Below the pieces are notes generated by a model. That model was not told where the DNA came from and searched no databases. It was given only the letters and a program-made list of their open reading frames with translations. From Treponema sp. (GTDB lineage Bacteria; Spirochaetota; Spirochaetia; Treponematales; Treponemataceae), in the NCBI GenBank assembly GCA_017395545.1, contig JAFPUF010000110.1:1-58531 (forward strand): DNA of 58,531 bases. Reading direction: 5' to 3'. How positions within the stretch are numbered: the first letter of the stretch is position 1; each line of letters opens with the position of its first letter. Positions 34,101 to 42,572 of the stretch are shown in pieces. A program made the position numbers and the translations under genes.

Positions 34101-37100
34101 GGAATCATAGAGTATTCCTATGATGAATCAGGATATCTCAGTGGAACGCGTGAAAAAAACGGGACGCTTTCCGTCTTCGATAATACAGTTTTTCTTCCGG
34201 ACGGACGGGAAGAGCGTTATACAGACCGTAAGGGAAATGTTACAAAGTATTATTATGATGCTCTGGATAATTTGATAAGAATTGAAAATGACAGCGGGGC
34301 CGTTGAGCGTGTTTATGACAGCGAAGGCCGTATTATCTCTGAATTATTCAAAAATAATTCCGGGAAAACCGTAAAATCTGAGAACTGGGATTATGGTGAA
34401 AGAGAAGTGGTTCATACTCTTGGCGGAAAATATTCAAAAAAATATGTTTTCAATGCTTTCGGAGAAATTACTGAAGTTTCAGATGAAAACGGCTCAAAAA
34501 CAATTTTTGCATATGATATTCTCGGCCGGAAAATCTCAGAAAAAGATGCTTACGGAAATGAAACAGAGTTTTCTTATAACGGCAGAGGGCAGATAACTAA
34601 AATTATTTTCCCGGATAAAAACTATCTTTGTTACGAATATGATTCTGATTCAAACTGTACGTCGGCAGCTGACCGGGACGGACTTCTCTGGAAAAAGAGT
34701 TATGATGCTGATGGTCGTGTAAAATCTTTTTCGAAAAGACCTTTTACTCTTACTGAGTATTACGAATATGATGAATTTGACCAGATTGTCTCAGTTTCAA
34801 AGAATCATGTTTCGCTCAGAAAAGCGTACACTTCGGCTGATGGAAAATCAGGTGAAATGACGGATTTTCTGGGTAATAAAAACTATTTTACATATGACGG
34901 ATTTGGAAGGCTTCTTGTCTGGAAAAACTCTTCTGGAAAGTCGTATGAGAATTACTACAATTCTGACGGTTCAATCGCGCTTATAAAAGATTTCAACGGA
35001 AACTCCAAAAAATATTCATATTCTTCTGACGGTCTTTCATTAACGGTTGATCTTTCTGACGGTGAAAGCATTTATTACGAGTATGATATTGCCGGAAATC
35101 TTATCCGTGCGAAAAACTCATCTTCTGATTTAGTGTTTACTTATGACGAAGGAGGAATGCTTGTTTCCCAAAAGAATTATGCTGACGGACAGACAATTTT
35201 TTATGCGTATGATTCGTCAAAAAATCTGGTAAAACTGTCTGGCGGAAACAGGGAGATTTTCTACACTTACGGCAAAAAGGGTGAAGTTCTTTCGATTACA
35301 GAGAATATCACTGGAGAAAGCTCTCTTCTTTCCTGCGGAATACGATTTGTTTATGACAATATGGGAAACGAAACTCTGCGGGTATTTGACAGCGGGGAAA
35401 GCGTAAAATCAACATACGATTTGAGCGGCCGGCTGATTCTTCAGCTGGGGTATGACACTGACCTTAATCTTGTTTTTGTGGATGGTGCTGTTTATGATGA
35501 AAACGGACACAAAGTTTATTCACTTGATTCAAACTTTCAGGTCACTTCCTATTCATATGATGATTACGGAAGGCTTTCTTCAGTATCATACCCGTATTCA
35601 GAAAGTCTCTCAGTGCAAATGAAAAATCTTGTTTCAGAATCCGGTCTTTATTTTCATGAAAGTGCCGCTGAATTTAAAACTCTGGCACTTTCAAATTCAG
35701 AATATGAGAAGATTCAGAAACTTTGCTCTGGAATTGCTTTCGGAACATTTCAGATACCTGTAAATGAGACAGTCTTAACGGAGCAATTTATATATGATGA
35801 CAATGACAATCTCATTAAACGTGTAAATCCTTACAATACCATTAAATATTCGTATGATAGTGAGAATCGGCTCGTTTCCTGGGGAAATGACTGCAGTGCA
35901 GATTATGATGAAAACGGGAATATGATACATAAAAAGACTGCTTTTTCAGAAATCTCATATGAGTACAACGGAATCAACCGTATCAGGTATGTGTCAGGAA
36001 AAGATTTTATTTCTGACGAAAGATTTGAAAGACAGAACACCTATGATGCCCTTGGAAGAAAAAACTATGTATGGCAGTCTGAAAACGGCTCCAGAAGCAT
36101 ATGTTATGCAGGCTTTTCAACTATGATTTTTGAGATTAAAAAGAATTATTCGGCAGAATTTACAGAAACTGCTGACGTTTCAAAATCACGTACGACCAGC
36201 GTATCAAATGCTTATCAGGGACGTTATGTGTATATCAGTGACGATGCTTTAGACACGCAAAGTCGTTCAGATTCCTCCTGTTATGAGGACTGTCTTTATG
36301 AAGTTTGTCCCTTGTATTCATGTGATGGAAGGTTAGTCTCGTATTTTTCAAACGGTACGGAGGCGGGTTCGAGCCGTTCTGTTCTTATGAGCGATAAGGC
36401 TGGAAACGTAAAATCAGAGGTTTCGGGAATTACTGGAACTCTGTCTTACGAATACGAGGCTTTTGGAAGCCCGGTTGCGCAAAATTCCTTATTTGCTTTT
36501 TCAGGTAAAATTTTCGATGCTAAGACCGGCTTATATGATTTTGGTTTCCGTGACTATGAGAGCCGGAACGGCCGTTTTTCGAGCATAGATCCTGTTCATA
36601 ACGGAGAAAACTGGTACGCATATTGTTGTGGTAATCCGGTTGAATACTATGATAAGTCGGGACTTTATGAAGTATCAACGAAAGACTATGAGCAGCACAT
36701 GCAGGATATGGGACATGTTTACCTTGGAACTTCCACCGATTCATGGACAGACTATGAAGGTTGTGTAGTAACTGCAATCGCAGAAGCTTTGAGCGCCCTG
36801 GGAGGAAGCGAATATGCAAATTCCGTTATAAATTCTTATAAGGAGTGTTTTAACGGAGCTTACATTAACTGGTCCGCTGTACAAAGTGCTTTAGGTTTAT
36901 ACCATGAAGTTGTGTTTACGGCTGGCATTTCAGTGGCTTTTTTTGCAGCTCAGGCTCAGAATCCTAACTCAAGTCCAAGATTTGCAATTCAGGTAATTCA
37001 GAATGAAACGGCTATTTGTACGGTTTTAGCTGATATCGCAAACTCAAGCACTCCGACAGTTGTCATTGCTCAGGTTTGTTATGATTCTGATAAGAATTCT

Positions 37101-37319
37101 TCAAATAAAAATGCAGGCCTCCATTTCGTTGGAATTTCCACGACTGTAACAACTATAAATGGGGTTAAGGCAGTCGAAATAACGCCAACGTCAAAGTATG
37201 ATACGGCTTTAACTCTCGGAAATAACAGAAGTAAAGCCGGCTGGATTATTTACGAAGGAAAAGTGTATGTTCCTTTATCCAGAATCAATCGAATAGATAC
37301 CATTACAAAACCAAACTAG
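31179..37319 (+). CDS. Secreted RHS/YD-repeat protein with C-terminal cysteine-peptidase-like toxin domain
   Basis: 2046 residues. Order: Sec signal peptide (cleavage near FA-DDD, about residue 26); an Asp-rich low-complexity stretch (about 27-85); a short coiled coil (about 165-230, KAELEAAKSAKEEPAK); a DUF6531-like entry (VGDPVIFATGDFVIDD, then GIFGRGWSSNLE); a long run of YD repeats (YEYDSENRLTAKTS, YDSDGNMTEKKYSDG and many more); and an RHS core with YEYEAFGSPVAQ, GLYDFGFRDYESRNGRFSSIDP and YYDKSGL. The last 217 residues (1830-2046) are a separate domain. YEGCVVTAIAEALSALGG (Cys1862), GLHFVGIS (His1982) and ITPTSKYD (Asp2008) resemble a C39/papain-like catalytic Cys-His-Asp/Asn set. There is no VgrG or PAAR part, so delivery by T6SS is unlikely. 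Confidence 0.85.
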   Translation: MKKISRYFLLFLFSLFVFSPLCLFADDDLDGNDDGNTDYGYGWQGDDNDDSDTPEDTDDNSESDCPSISDMNSWSDDDWSSFLDSCQEVPDGYDGTPNTAGQEANDWHSGAASGDAYDFGSNTTVTTASGEIISVGINDVLQDDGSISFTYTGPGCEDPDFKAEVEARVEAFFADQETRHTAEALYEAITNLMAAKAELEAAKSAKEEPAKIAELEAKVNEAKSVLEELCAQNGYIYSVTGRGNYGAIIDKEGKAVMKVGDPVIFATGDFVIDDIDSCRCGNKTAFEIQRHYSSENAAIEDISSGIFGRGWSSNLETRIVRGYSTDFEEAVPGWENCISELEEHEKTISEYLSDDTECSNIYASMQELLESAKAEYAEIKNCAEKSVAQRYDNRYVEYGLPAKYAPKIGMDSVLFVQDNGGMIVFYKNTDGTYSLSPQFSSLQISLSESSDGYCVSYDAYGAKRYYSKLGLPQFFTFKNSGKIEFFYDSSMNLAYISLDGKKTYSFSWSGKNLLSAVECESGKKIEYGYENGILSLIKDTAGDTKKFTYDASGMISRQIKADGSYIGFEFSEIDGKKRCTKTTNEEGKSEYFSYNTAERKMTYTDHDGRISVYVYDEKGRTVSESKPDGTFTNYEYDSENRLTAKTSNSGRISFSYDSDGNMTEKKYSDGTAEKWIYANGLLSSFTDRDGFTQNYFYNSSNLMTDIYRCGRLLYHFEYDSDNKLSSSTGCTGNKTSIKYDSNGNIIEKSVFGEGKSVPARTQKWSYDSENRVSLYTDSLGRKTSYSYTDHSIETVNSDGLVTEEIYSPRKLLLSRTLTDSKTGESRTVYYEYDRNKNCTAQYISGVDSKGRKIEKTKLYSFLYTDSGETSSLTEYDVFSQNQANIVTGFIYSSDGKLNCSKSGFSGSTLKSTYYTRKIENERLITTIKNEEGRLKTQTFDSEGRMLSESENEILKIEREFSPAGRLLRSKNGKSGIIEYSYDESGYLSGTREKNGTLSVFDNTVFLPDGREERYTDRKGNVTKYYYDALDNLIRIENDSGAVERVYDSEGRIISELFKNNSGKTVKSENWDYGEREVVHTLGGKYSKKYVFNAFGEITEVSDENGSKTIFAYDILGRKISEKDAYGNETEFSYNGRGQITKIIFPDKNYLCYEYDSDSNCTSAADRDGLLWKKSYDADGRVKSFSKRPFTLTEYYEYDEFDQIVSVSKNHVSLRKAYTSADGKSGEMTDFLGNKNYFTYDGFGRLLVWKNSSGKSYENYYNSDGSIALIKDFNGNSKKYSYSSDGLSLTVDLSDGESIYYEYDIAGNLIRAKNSSSDLVFTYDEGGMLVSQKNYADGQTIFYAYDSSKNLVKLSGGNREIFYTYGKKGEVLSITENITGESSLLSCGIRFVYDNMGNETLRVFDSGESVKSTYDLSGRLILQLGYDTDLNLVFVDGAVYDENGHKVYSLDSNFQVTSYSYDDYGRLSSVSYPYSESLSVQMKNLVSESGLYFHESAAEFKTLALSNSEYEKIQKLCSGIAFGTFQIPVNETVLTEQFIYDDNDNLIKRVNPYNTIKYSYDSENRLVSWGNDCSADYDENGNMIHKKTAFSEISYEYNGINRIRYVSGKDFISDERFERQNTYDALGRKNYVWQSENGSRSICYAGFSTMIFEIKKNYSAEFTETADVSKSRTTSVSNAYQGRYVYISDDALDTQSRSDSSCYEDCLYEVCPLYSCDGRLVSYFSNGTEAGSSRSVLMSDKAGNVKSEVSGITGTLSYEYEAFGSPVAQNSLFAFSGKIFDAKTGLYDFGFRDYESRNGRFSSIDPVHNGENWYAYCCGNPVEYYDKSGLYEVSTKDYEQHMQDMGHVYLGTSTDSWTDYEGCVVTAIAEALSALGGSEYANSVINSYKECFNGAYINWSAVQSALGLYHEVVFTAGISVAFFAAQAQNPNSSPRFAIQVIQNETAICTVLADIANSSTPTVVIAQVCYDSDKNSSNKNAGLHFVGISTTVTTINGVKAVEITPTSKYDTALTLGNNRSKAGWIIYEGKVYVPLSRINRIDTITKPN
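36666..37316 (+). other. Variable C-terminal effector domain of the RHS protein
   Basis: This is the coding segment for residues 1830-2046, after the conserved RHS core border (DKSGL). It has the GC-xx-TA-x-A helix typical of C39-type peptidases and amidases, followed about 120 residues later by the His strand. Such tips are the polymorphic toxin part in RHS proteins. Assignment as a peptidase is based on three spaced motifs read by eye; other papain-fold activities (deamidase, transglutaminase, acyltransferase) are equally possible. Confidence 0.55.
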
Positions 37320-37370
37320 AAAAAGATTTAGTTTTAGATAATACTTACAATAATAGATAAGGAGACTTTT

Positions 37371-38009
37371 ATGAAAAAAATTCTTTTGTCATTTACAGTG
37401 TTGTGTTTTACGGTCCTTGCATTCGCATATGGACTTGAACTTCATTTTGAGCCAGTAAGTAACGGGGAGAAAGGCATAAAGATTTCTTATGATATTCCGG
37501 AAATCTTTAAGGAATTTACTCTGGACGAACAATATCAAAATGAGGTAAGTCCCGACAGATCTTTTAAAACAAAATACAACGGCAGAGAAGGTGAGGTTCA
37601 CTTTATTCTGTTTGCTGACACCGGTGTTGATGATATCGACTTCAGAAAAGAAGTTTCTGCATGGAATTCAATGATTTTGCGCAATATTGCCGGAGATTCC
37701 CCATTTGCTCCTATGCGATATTTCGAAGGAAAGGAGGCTGCTAACTTAAATTCTGACTATTTTGGACTCACTGTCATCGGCTCTCCTGATTCCAGTTTTG
37801 CAAGGGGGTATAAAATAGCATTTGTAGAGTCAGCTTATAAACTCGGAGAGGGGATCGTTATGAGAGTCTTCCTTACGAATGATATGGAATTCCTGGGATA
37901 TCAGTCAGATGGAACTGTTAATTCCAAAGCAGATTTTTTCAAATATTATGGAACTCATTATTTTTACGATGAAGAATTTGAAAAAAGTATCAAAAAAGGT
38001 TTTAACTAA
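37371..38009 (+). CDS. Exported protein, candidate immunity or partner protein for the RHS effector (212 aa)
   Basis: The N-terminus MKKILLSFTVLCFTVLAFAYG is a Sec signal peptide, so the mature ~190 residues act in the periplasm. No known domain is seen. The mature part is mixed alpha/beta with many acidic and aromatic residues (ISYDIPEIFKEFTLDEQY, EVHFILFADTGVDDIDF). It starts 51 bases after the RHS stop with its own AAGGAGAC site. Genes directly after RHS effector tips usually encode immunity proteins, and a periplasmic one would suit an effector acting in the periplasm; this is an inference from position. The next gene is a separate unit. Confidence 0.6.
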   Translation: MKKILLSFTVLCFTVLAFAYGLELHFEPVSNGEKGIKISYDIPEIFKEFTLDEQYQNEVSPDRSFKTKYNGREGEVHFILFADTGVDDIDFRKEVSAWNSMILRNIAGDSPFAPMRYFEGKEAANLNSDYFGLTVIGSPDSSFARGYKIAFVESAYKLGEGIVMRVFLTNDMEFLGYQSDGTVNSKADFFKYYGTHYFYDEEFEKSIKKGFN

Positions 38010-38115
38010 GCAGGTGGATGAGACCTGTATAAGGCAGGAAAATCTTTTTATAGACAAAATTGCATTAAAGTGTTACCTTAGGATTACAAAAAATTATATT
38101 TATCAGGATTACATT

Positions 38116-38913
38116 ATGCATTTGCCATCAGAAATTATTAAATTGTATTCTTTGATGGGGTCTACAAAAGTTTACCAGCCTTTTTTTAAGACCTTTATTC
38201 TTGCGATTTTTGCAGGAGCATTCATCGCTTTGGGAGCACTCGGAAGTCAGATTATTTCCTGTGCCGTAGTTCCGGTTGCTTTCGGAAGGGCTTTGAGCGG
38301 TATAATATTTCCTATAGGTCTTTCAATGGTAATCATTGCCGGCGGAGAACTCTTCACCGGCAACTGTCTCCTTTTTATTCCTGTTCTTGATCATCAGATT
38401 TCCATGTTTGATTTCTTCAAGAATCTTTTTATCGTCTATATCGGTAATCTGGTCGGAAGCCTTCTTATTGCATTTCTTGCAAATTATGGACATGTTTTAT
38501 CGCTTTACGAGGGGGAACTGGTACGAAATGCCGTAAATACAGCATCAGTAAAAGCAAATATCCCGTTCATCGACGGATTTATTAAAGGCATTTTGTGTAA
38601 TATTCTGGTCTGTATCGCTGTCTGGGCAAGCCAGGCTGCCGAAGAATTAAGCGGACGAATTATAGCTCTTTTCCTTCCGATTTTCCTTTTTATCGTATGT
38701 GGATTTGAGCACAGCGTTGCAAACATGTATTTTATCCCATGCGGAATGATTGCACAATTTGTATATGGCTGGCCAGGACATATTACGGTTTTGGGAATGC
38801 TCTGGAATCTTCTTTCTGTCACGCTTGGCAACCTTGTTGGAGGTTCGATTCTGGTAGGCGGCGGTTATTATCTTGCCTATATGCGTGCAATGCGCGGTTA
38901 CGAAGATGACTAA
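38116..38913 (+). CDS. focA: Formate/nitrite transporter family channel
   Basis: Inner-membrane pentameric channel of the FNT family for formate (or nitrite). Six hydrophobic helices are visible, with the FNT signatures AGAFIALGALGS, IIAGGELFTGNCL and CGFEHSVANMYFIPCG. At 265 residues it is normal. The start at the ATG at 38116 has AGGA 7 bases before it; the longer frame back to 37879 runs through the end of the previous gene and has no role. In this organism it probably exports the formate made by pyruvate formate-lyase, whose gene is at the left end of the window. Confidence 0.93.
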   Translation: MHLPSEIIKLYSLMGSTKVYQPFFKTFILAIFAGAFIALGALGSQIISCAVVPVAFGRALSGIIFPIGLSMVIIAGGELFTGNCLLFIPVLDHQISMFDFFKNLFIVYIGNLVGSLLIAFLANYGHVLSLYEGELVRNAVNTASVKANIPFIDGFIKGILCNILVCIAVWASQAAEELSGRIIALFLPIFLFIVCGFEHSVANMYFIPCGMIAQFVYGWPGHITVLGMLWNLLSVTLGNLVGGSILVGGGYYLAYMRAMRGYEDD

Positions 38914-38919
38914 AAATAT

Positions 38920-38948
38920 GGAAGTGTTTTCAGCACTTCCACTTTAAT
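38920..38948. terminator. Bidirectional terminator between focA and folC
   Basis: The inverted repeat GGAAGTG (38920-38926) and CACTTCC (38934-38940) lies between two converging genes. On the minus strand it is followed by ATATTTTT; on the plus strand by ACTTTAATTTTT. It is placed about 10 bases after each stop codon. Confidence 0.7.
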
Positions 38949-38953
38949 TTTTG

Positions 38954-40408
38954 TTATTTATTCTTACCCATAAACTTTTTTACTTCAGCAATAAGGTAAA
39001 AAGAACCTGTAACAAGAAGAATTGAATTACTGGCGTTCGCATAGTCGAACGCTTTTTTTATCTGCTTTTCAAAGTCTTCGTTCAAATCGTAAAATATGCC
39101 AGTTTCTTTGAATGCATTTTCAAGTTTGGTTAAATCAGATTGTTTTACATTGCCCGGTTTTGTAAGGAATACAGTGCGGAATTTATCTTTAAACAATGGT
39201 GCTATATCATAACAGTCTTTATCAGCTGCACAGGCAAAAAGAAGGGTAAAATTGTCGCTCCCCTCAAATACATGACTCATAGTTTCCATTGTGAATTTTA
39301 CACTGTTTACGGTGTGTGCTCCATCAAGAATCAAGCAGGGGAGATTTTTATAATTTTGAGGAAATGGAATTATTTCAAAGCGCCCAGGTAGCCTTGCTTT
39401 GGAAAGTCCTTGTTCAATGATTTCTTCGCTGATTTGGGGAAGAACTGTTTTAACAGCAATAGCCGCAAGAGCTGCGTTTTCGGCCTGAAAACTGCCGGCC
39501 ATTCGTAAGCTGAAATTAAGAGGCCTGGAAAACAGTTTTGAAGAAAAACTAACATCCATTAGTGAAAAAAAACTTGCAAATTCTGAAGTAGTATTATTTT
39601 TTATACAGTTATAGTCTATATAATTGCCATTTTTTGGTTTGTCTGTATAAAAATGTATACAGTTTGATATGTTTTTTATTCTAAAATTGAGGTTTTTTAC
39701 CTCATCATCCAGAAAAATTGCTTTGGACTGTTTTTCTTCTGCGATTTTTTCAAAGACTTTCCTTACTTCTGGCTTCTGTCTTGCTATAACTACCGGAGTA
39801 TTGTTCTTGATAATTCCACCTTTTTCAAAAGCGATTTTTTCAAGTGTATCGCCTAAGAATTCCGTATGTTCAAGTTCGATAGGAGTGATAACAGAAATCT
39901 TTGGAGTTATAACGTTTGTAGAATCAAGTCTTCCGCCCAGACCTACCTCAAAAACTGAATAATCAACTTTTGCCTGCCTGAAAACTAAAAATGAAAAAAG
40001 CGTAACGAGCTCAAACCAGGTGACAGGGCGACCCTGCGGAAGATCTTCTGTTTTTATGGATTTGACTCCATTCATGATTTCCTGAACTGCTCTTTCATAA
40101 ACTTCATCTTCAAAAGGTTCCTGTGCTCCTGAAACACGTTCGATGAAATTTAAAATGTGCGGAGAAGTGTAAAGGCCGGTTTTAAAGCCTGCTTTATCAA
40201 GAATTGAGGCAATGAATTTTGAAACTGAACCTTTTCCTTTGCTTCCGGCGACATGAAAACATGGTGCGAAATTCTCAGGATGCCCGAATTTTTTGCAGAA
40301 ATATTTCATTGTATCGAGCCAGAAAATATTTTTTTCAGGTGTTTTCTCAAAATTAAGATAAGAATCAATCCAGGATTCTAGTTTTTGGATAGAAGGAAGT
40401 TGTGGCAT
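38954..40408 (-). CDS. folC: Folylpolyglutamate synthase / dihydrofolate synthase
   Basis: Mur-ligase-like ATP enzyme that adds glutamate to folates (and possibly makes dihydrofolate). Visible motifs are HVAGSKGKGSVSKFIASIL (P-loop), GLYTSPHILNFIERV, FEVGLGGRLDSTNVI and LILDGAHTVNS. About 484 residues from the ATG at 40408, which fits the family (about 420-480); the in-frame ATG at 40456 would add 16 residues that look like non-coding sequence and overlap the inverted-repeat element upstream. The ribosome-binding site is weak (AGAGA). Confidence 0.9.
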   Translation of the reverse strand: MPQLPSIQKLESWIDSYLNFEKTPEKNIFWLDTMKYFCKKFGHPENFAPCFHVAGSKGKGSVSKFIASILDKAGFKTGLYTSPHILNFIERVSGAQEPFEDEVYERAVQEIMNGVKSIKTEDLPQGRPVTWFELVTLFSFLVFRQAKVDYSVFEVGLGGRLDSTNVITPKISVITPIELEHTEFLGDTLEKIAFEKGGIIKNNTPVVIARQKPEVRKVFEKIAEEKQSKAIFLDDEVKNLNFRIKNISNCIHFYTDKPKNGNYIDYNCIKNNTTSEFASFFSLMDVSFSSKLFSRPLNFSLRMAGSFQAENAALAAIAVKTVLPQISEEIIEQGLSKARLPGRFEIIPFPQNYKNLPCLILDGAHTVNSVKFTMETMSHVFEGSDNFTLLFACAADKDCYDIAPLFKDKFRTVFLTKPGNVKQSDLTKLENAFKETGIFYDLNEDFEKQIKKAFDYANASNSILLVTGSFYLIAEVKKFMGKNK

Positions 40409-40427
40409 AAATATCTCTAAAAAAAAT

Positions 40428-40513
40428 AAACCACAGATATCCATGATGCTCGGCATCTAGATTTCACGGACTCATTTTAGTTTTAATCTGTGTTATCTGT
40501 GGAATCTGTGGTT
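40428..40513. repeat. Short inverted-repeat element (CACAGAT type)
   Basis: AAACCACAGATA (40428-40439) is mirrored by AATCTGTGGTT (40503-40513), with a further ATCTGTGG copy at 40495-40502 and AATCTGTG at 40485-40492. The four related units in 86 bases resemble the REP-like interspersed elements with CACAGAT arms found in many bacterial genomes. The element lies between clpX and folC, both minus. Confidence 0.6.
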
Positions 40514-40537
40514 CTTTGATAAAGCCTTAAGCGTTGC

Positions 40538-41797
40538 TTACGCTGTCTGCTGGGTAAGTAAAAGATGGCTTAAATCAGGCTTCTCTTTACCAAGTACGAT
40601 TTCTTTTGTTACGGTGAGATGTTTCTGCCCCTTAATGCTTGGAGCTTCAAACATCAAATCCATAAGCAGCTTTTCAACGATTGAGCGCAAGCCGCGTGCA
40701 CCGGTTTTTTGTTTGATTGCAGTCTCTGCGATTTCGTCAAGAGCATCACTAGTGAAATCAAGATCCAGGTCATCCATCTTGAAAGAGGCTTTGAATTGTT
40801 TTGTGATGGCATTTTTTGGCTCTGTAAGGATTCGTGTAAGATCAGCCTTTGTAAGCTCTTTGAGGGCAACAGAAATAGGCATACGACCGATAAGTTCAGG
40901 AATGATTCCGAATTTTACGAGATCATCAGGTGTGCACTGGTTAAGGAGTTCCATTCGCTGTGTTTCATCCATTGTGCCGATATTTGAACCGAATCCGAGT
41001 GAGTGTGCTGCAATTCGCTGTTCGATAATTTTGTCGAGGCCTACAAAAGCTCCGCCGAGAATGAACAGAATGTTAGATGTGTCAATCTGAAGCATTTCCT
41101 GGTTAGGGTGTTTTCGTCCGCCCTGAGGTGGAACTGAAGCCTGAGTGCCTTCGATAATCTTCAAAAGGGCCTGCTGAACGCCTTCGCCAGAAACATCTCG
41201 TGTGATTGATGTGTTCTCGCTTTTTCGGCCGATTTTGTCAATTTCGTCGATAAAGATAATTCCGCGTTCGGCAGCGGCGATATTCCCGTCTGCTGCGTTG
41301 ATGAGCTTGAGAAGAACATTCTCGACGTCTTCACCAACGTAACCGGCTTCTGTGAGAGTTGTAGCATCTGCGATTGCAAAAGGAACTTTGAGTTTCTCTG
41401 CTAAAGTTTTTGCAAGCAGAGTTTTACCGCTTCCTGTAGGTCCAATCAACAGAACGTTTGATTTTTCGATTTTAACATCATTTTCAGTTCTAATGGTGTC
41501 AAGCTTTGACATTCTTTTGTAATGGTTGTAAACAGCAACTGAAAGAGCTTTTTTTGCATAATCCTGACCGATTACATATTCATCAAGATAGGCTTTGAAC
41601 TCTTTTGGTGAAGGAACTTCGGACATATCGATATGTTCTACAGCCTTGTCCTTCTGTTCAAGCATTCCTTCGCAGACAGCGATACATTTGTCACAGATAA
41701 AAATCCCGTTTGAAGGGGCTGCTATGAGATGACGTTTATCGTCGCCAGGTTTTCCACAAAATGAGCAATACTGAACATCACTACGAAATCCACGCAT
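40538..41797 (-). CDS. clpX: ATP-dependent Clp protease unfoldase subunit ClpX
   Basis: AAA+ unfoldase that feeds proteins to ClpP. It has an N-terminal zinc-binding domain (CSFCGKPG and [10 protein letters not shown]), Walker [20 protein letters not shown] Walker B, the [11 protein letters not shown] pore loop, the IGF-type region seen here as SLGFGSNIG, and a C-terminal AAA lid. At 419 residues it is the normal length. The ATG at 41797 has TCTGGAG upstream. It lies 21 bases downstream of clpP on the same strand, so clpP-clpX are co-transcribed. Confidence 0.97.
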   Translation of the reverse strand: MRGFRSDVQYCSFCGKPGDDKRHLIAAPSNGIFICDKCIAVCEGMLEQKDKAVEHIDMSEVPSPKEFKAYLDEYVIGQDYAKKALSVAVYNHYKRMSKLDTIRTENDVKIEKSNVLLIGPTGSGKTLLAKTLAEKLKVPFAIADATTLTEAGYVGEDVENVLLKLINAADGNIAAAERGIIFIDEIDKIGRKSENTSITRDVSGEGVQQALLKIIEGTQASVPPQGGRKHPNQEMLQIDTSNILFILGGAFVGLDKIIEQRIAAHSLGFGSNIGTMDETQRMELLNQCTPDDLVKFGIIPELIGRMPISVALKELTKADLTRILTEPKNAITKQFKASFKMDDLDLDFTSDALDEIAETAIKQKTGARGLRSIVEKLLMDLMFEAPSIKGQKHLTVTKEIVLGKEKPDLSHLLLTQQTA

Positions 41798-41818
41798 TGT
41801 TTTCTCCAGATATTTTGA

Positions 41819-42448
41819 TTAAGATTTTGACTGCTCAGAGCCACGTGCCGGCATAACTTTGTCGACAATACCATATGTAAGAGCGTCTTCCGCACTCATA
41901 AAGAAATCGCGTTCCATATCGTTTGCGATTTCATCTTCGGTTTTTCCGCATTTCTCGGCCAGGTACTTGATTGAAAGTTTTTTCAGGCGGATGATTTCTT
42001 TTGCCTGAACTGCGATATCGCTTTCCTGTCCCTGTACACCGCCGCGAGGCTGGTGAATCATTACGCGACAAGAGGGAAGTGCAAATCTTTTTCCTTTTGT
42101 GCCGCCAGCAAGAAGGATTGCTGCCATTGAAGCTGCCTGACCGATACAGATTGTCTGAATGTCGCACTTGACATATTGCATGGCGTCGTAAATTGCAAGT
42201 CCTGCTGTGACGCTGCCGCCAGGAGAGTTGATATAGATGCTGATATCTTTGTCCGGGTTTTCAGATTCGAGAAAAAGAATCTGAGCAACGACCAGATCAG
42301 CGTTTAAATCATTGATTTCTCCGTCAACAAAAACAATCCGGTCTTTTAAAAGTCTTGAAAAAATATCATAAGAACGCTCGCCGTTTCCACTTCGTTCGAT
42401 AACAAAAGGAATATTGTTGTTCATCTGTACATTTGTGTGTTCTTGCAT
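41819..42448 (-). CDS. clpP: ATP-dependent Clp protease proteolytic subunit
   Basis: Self-compartmentalised serine protease. The catalytic Ser is in [14 protein letters not shown] and the His in [19 protein letters not shown]-like [19 protein letters not shown] is the oligomer/substrate strand. I use the ATG at 42448 with GAGGT 8 bases upstream (209 aa), which is closer to family length than the frame start at 42517; a second Met ([12 protein letters not shown]) is also a candidate for the processed start. It is the first gene of the clpP-clpX unit and is separated from tig by a terminator. Confidence 0.96.
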   Translation of the reverse strand: MQEHTNVQMNNNIPFVIERSGNGERSYDIFSRLLKDRIVFVDGEINDLNADLVVAQILFLESENPDKDISIYINSPGGSVTAGLAIYDAMQYVKCDIQTICIGQAASMAAILLAGGTKGKRFALPSCRVMIHQPRGGVQGQESDIAVQAKEIIRLKKLSIKYLAEKCGKTEDEIANDMERDFFMSAEDALTYGIVDKVMPARGSEQSKS

Positions 42449-42515
42449 TATATACCTCACATATAATTTTATTGAATTCTCAACAATAAATATAGTGCAT
42501 TTTTCAAAAATATCC

Positions 42516-42549
42516 AAAAAAAAACGGAATGTTTTTTGCTAACATTCCG
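42516..42549 (-). terminator. Intrinsic terminator after tig
   Basis: CGGAATGTT (42525-42533) pairs with AACATTCCG (42541-42549). On the minus strand the stem is followed by a run of nine T. It splits tig from clpP-clpX, which in many bacteria are one operon. Confidence 0.88.
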
Positions 42550-42572
42550 CTTTGAATCGGAGTTTACCAGAA

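Noticed and set aside
31179-37319. RHS gene as a T6SS- or Tc-toxin component
   Set aside because: No PAAR, VgrG, Hcp or TcB/TcA features; the N-terminus is a Sec signal peptide.
37879-38115. N-terminal extension of focA (79 residues)
   Set aside because: It overlaps the end of the preceding exported protein gene in another frame and adds sequence not found in FNT channels.
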